Assembly (NCBI GenBank): GCA_020720345.1
Contig: DYOT01000067.1
Coordinates: 1-6,932, forward strand
DNA from: Candidatus Caenarcanum sp.
Lineage (GTDB): Bacteria; Cyanobacteriota; Vampirovibrionia; Gastranaerophilales; UBA9971
Direction: 5' to 3'
DNA: 6,932 bases
Part shown: positions 5,836-6,932 of the stretch, in pieces
Numbering within the stretch: position 1 is the first letter of the stretch
How the letters are laid out: each line of letters opens with the position of its first letter
Notes under the pieces: generated by a model
Told to the model about the DNA's origin: nothing
Databases searched by the model: none
What the model saw: the letters and a program-made list of their open reading frames with translations, nothing else
Made by a program: the position numbers and the translations under genes

Positions 5836-5913
5836 GTGTTGAGGAGAAAATAATTAACTAAGAAGAGATAATAAAAAGCAGAGATGAATTGACCACCCAA
5901 AAGGTGGTTTTTT
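5836..5913 (+). ncRNA. Candidate short RNA or attenuated leader
   Basis: Between the promoter candidate and the intrinsic terminator lies a transcript of about 78 nt with no plausible reading frame; the only ATG (5884) is followed by one codon and a stop. It is purine-rich, with an SD-like GAGGAGA at 5841-5847 and AAGAAGAGA at 5860-5868, and ends in a perfect GC-rich hairpin. This could be a small RNA, a leader whose terminator controls the ROK kinase, or the leftover of a decayed gene. I see no known riboswitch pattern. The start position is inferred from the promoter spacing. Confidence 0.35.
5892..5913 (+). terminator. Intrinsic terminator upstream of the ROK kinase
   Basis: ACCACC (5892-5897) pairs perfectly with GGTGGT (5903-5908) around CAAAA, followed by five more T residues. 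No T-run exists on the minus-strand side, so it acts on rightward transcripts. The nearest plus-strand gene before it is gmhA, over 1.6 kb away with an opposing gene between them, so it must serve a short local transcript or read-through. Confidence 0.85.
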
Positions 5914-5916
5914 ATT

Positions 5917-5972
5917 GAGCTTGCGGAAGAAAAGTTCCTTCATGCAAAACAGGCTCATTTTTCTCTTTTTTT
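5917..5972 (+). promoter_or_regulatory. Imperfect nested hairpin with T-rich tail
   Basis: GAGC (5917-5920) can pair with GCTC (5953-5956). Inside it TGC (5922-5924) can pair with GCA (5944-5946), and GAAG (5926-5929) with CTTC (5938-5941). Small internal loops separate the three helices, and a T-rich run (5958-5972) follows. It could be a second, weaker terminator or part of a leader structure. The pairing is interrupted and was found by eye without energy calculation. Confidence 0.3.
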
Positions 5973-6008
5973 ATGATAAACTATTTTTCATTGGTAAGTA
6001 TTGTTTTT

Positions 6009-6013
6009 AGGAG
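6009..6013 (+). promoter_or_regulatory. Ribosome binding site deciding a TTG start
   Basis: AGGAG lies 8 nt before TTG at 6022. The only other in-frame candidate start after the upstream stop (5995-5997) is TTG at 6001, which has no such site. This supports TTG 6022 as the real start of the ROK kinase. Confidence 0.75.
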
Positions 6014-6021
6014 TTGGACTA

Positions 6022-6932
6022 TTGGCTAAAGAGTATAATATCGGGATTGACATAGGCGGAACCAATATAAAGATTGCTATTGTAGATTCAAAAGGTAAAC
6101 TCGCCTTTTCTGAAAGTACCTCTACAAGGGCTGAAATGGGATATGAATTTACCATCAAGAATATTATTAATTTAGTTAAGGATAGTCTCACTCAATCAGA
6201 AGTTTCTGTAAATAAAATTGGCGGAATTGGTGTTGGGTGCCCGGGGCAGATTGATTCTGAAAACGGAATCGTTAGAGCCCTCCCAAATATTCCCGGCTGG
6301 GTAAATGTTCCGTTGGCTAAAATACTTTATGACGAGTTTGCTTTGCCGGCAAAAATAGACAATGACGTAAGAGTTGCTACTCTTGGCGAATCTAAATTTG
6401 GTGCAGGGAGAGGATATAGCAATCTTATTTGCATTACTGTCGGCACAGGTATTGGTTCAGGAATAATTATTAATGGTCAGCTTGTCAGAGGCGCAAGCAA
6501 AGCAGCAGGTGAAATAGGGCATGTAATTGTGCAGGATCGCAACGGGGAAATTTGCGGCTGCGGAAATGTCGGCTGTGTTGAGGCTGTTGCTTCCGGTCCT
6601 GCGATAGTCAAACAGGCTGAATTATATTTAATGACAGGAAAATCAACAAAATTTAAAGAGCTGGCGGCAGGTTCGCCTATAACACCGGAAATCGTTGCAG
6701 AAGCGGCTATTCTTGGCGATGCCGTTGCTAGGAAAATATTTGAAAGAACCGGTGAATGGATAGGGATTGCGCTAAGCAGCGTTGTAAATCTGCTTAACCC
6801 TGAAGTTATAATAATTGGCGGCGGAGTGGCGCAGGCAGGAGATTTATTATTAAACCCCATCAGGGAAACAATAAATAAAAGAGCTCTTAAAATTTCTGCG
6901 GAAACCGTAAAAATTATTCCCGCCCAGCTTGG
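6022..6932 (+). CDS. ROK-family sugar kinase, glucokinase-like (3' end cut by window)
   Basis: This cytosolic kinase phosphorylates a hexose or amino sugar with ATP. It reads open from a TTG start to the window edge, giving 303 codons; family members are about 300-320 residues, so only a short C-terminal piece is missing. The N-terminal phosphate loop DIGGTNIK is at 10-17 and GVGCPGQID at 70-78. Next comes IDND with the probable catalytic base D115, then VGTGIGSGI at 140-148. GEIGH lies at 163-167 (E164 and H167), and the ROK zinc motif CGCGNVGCVE at 178-187 supplies C178, C180 and C185 with H167. IIIGGGV at 263-269 closes the ATP site. No N-terminal helix-turn-helix is present, so it is a kinase, not a NagC/XylR-type repressor. 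Glucokinase is the best guess; N-acetylmannosamine or fructose kinase cannot be excluded. It lies downstream of a highly structured leader region. Confidence 0.92.
   Translation, partial: MAKEYNIGIDIGGTNIKIAIVDSKGKLAFSESTSTRAEMGYEFTIKNIINLVKDSLTQSEVSVNKIGGIGVGCPGQIDSENGIVRALPNIPGWVNVPLAKILYDEFALPAKIDNDVRVATLGESKFGAGRGYSNLICITVGTGIGSGIIINGQLVRGASKAAGEIGHVIVQDRNGEICGCGNVGCVEAVASGPAIVKQAELYLMTGKSTKFKELAAGSPITPEIVAEAAILGDAVARKIFERTGEWIGIALSSVVNLLNPEVIIIGGGVAQAGDLLLNPIRETINKRALKISAETVKIIPAQL

Larger units (their letters stand above)
5700..6021. other. Divergent intergenic spacer rich in palindromes
   Basis: This 322-bp stretch carries no credible protein gene. From left to right it holds a TATAAT facing the minus-strand membrane-protein gene (5707-5712), three consecutive inverted repeats (5751-5768, 5771-5792, 5792-5818) and a plus-strand promoter candidate (5801-5829). 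Next come an SD-like GAGGAGA (5841-5847) with no usable start codon behind it, an intrinsic terminator (5892-5913) and an imperfect nested hairpin with a T-rich tail (5917-5972). Last is the ribosome binding site of the ROK kinase. The density of structure is higher than in the other spacers here. Confidence 0.7.

Noticed and set aside
5841..5892. Tiny peptide gene behind the SD-like GAGGAGA
   Set aside because: No start codon lies at usable spacing; the first ATG (5884) is 37 nt away and is followed by AAT and a stop.
5988..6191. Minus-strand open frame over the ROK kinase start
   Set aside because: It overlaps the TTG start, ribosome binding site and phosphate-loop codons of the kinase, which are clearly the functional reading.
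6477..6860. Minus-strand open frame of 127 codons
   Set aside because: It lies wholly inside the ROK kinase, whose motifs are unmistakable; the translation is Pro/Ser/Thr-rich low-complexity, as expected for an antisense shadow.

Overview
The window looks like a chromosomal piece from a low-GC, Gram-negative-type bacterium. Two genes belong to outer-membrane lipid transport (an LptF/LptG permease and an MlaE-type permease) and one to heptose synthesis for lipopolysaccharide (gmhA), so an LPS-bearing envelope is likely. The AT-rich composition, the cyanobacteria-like thioredoxin and a lineage-type membrane protein with an N-terminal 'HFG' motif make me think of Vampirovibrionia/Melainabacteria (Gastranaerophilales). 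That assignment is from memory of such proteins and is only moderately sure. No transposase, phage gene, CRISPR array, tRNA or rRNA is visible.

Layout. Positions 14-3160 hold four minus-strand genes, read right to left: an LptF/LptG permease, a small [4Fe-4S] ferredoxin, a strong hairpin terminator, a branched-chain aminotransferase (ilvE), and an MlaE-family permease 11 nt after ilvE. A 204-bp AT-rich divergent spacer (3161-3364) carries an extended -10 promoter inside a perfect 14-bp inverted repeat. Thioredoxin (trxA) and phosphoheptose isomerase (gmhA) follow on the plus strand, 3 nt apart. gmhA converges, with only 16 nt between, on a minus-strand gene for a 468-residue multi-pass membrane protein of unknown function. 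A divergent 322-bp spacer (5700-6021) separates that gene from a plus-strand ROK-family sugar kinase, which starts with TTG and runs off the right edge.

How the genes fit together. gmhA makes the heptose precursor of the LPS inner core, the LptF/LptG permease helps extract LPS from the inner membrane, and the MlaE permease moves phospholipids across the envelope. ilvE, ferredoxin, thioredoxin and the ROK kinase are central metabolism or redox housekeeping. Most of the window is ordinary core genome.

The least explained parts are the two divergent spacers and the 468-residue protein. The right-hand spacer holds three consecutive inverted repeats, the last one enclosing a consensus TTGACA -35 box. 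About 80 nt further on lies a textbook intrinsic terminator with no open reading frame before it. This suggests a short regulated RNA or an attenuated leader upstream of the ROK kinase.
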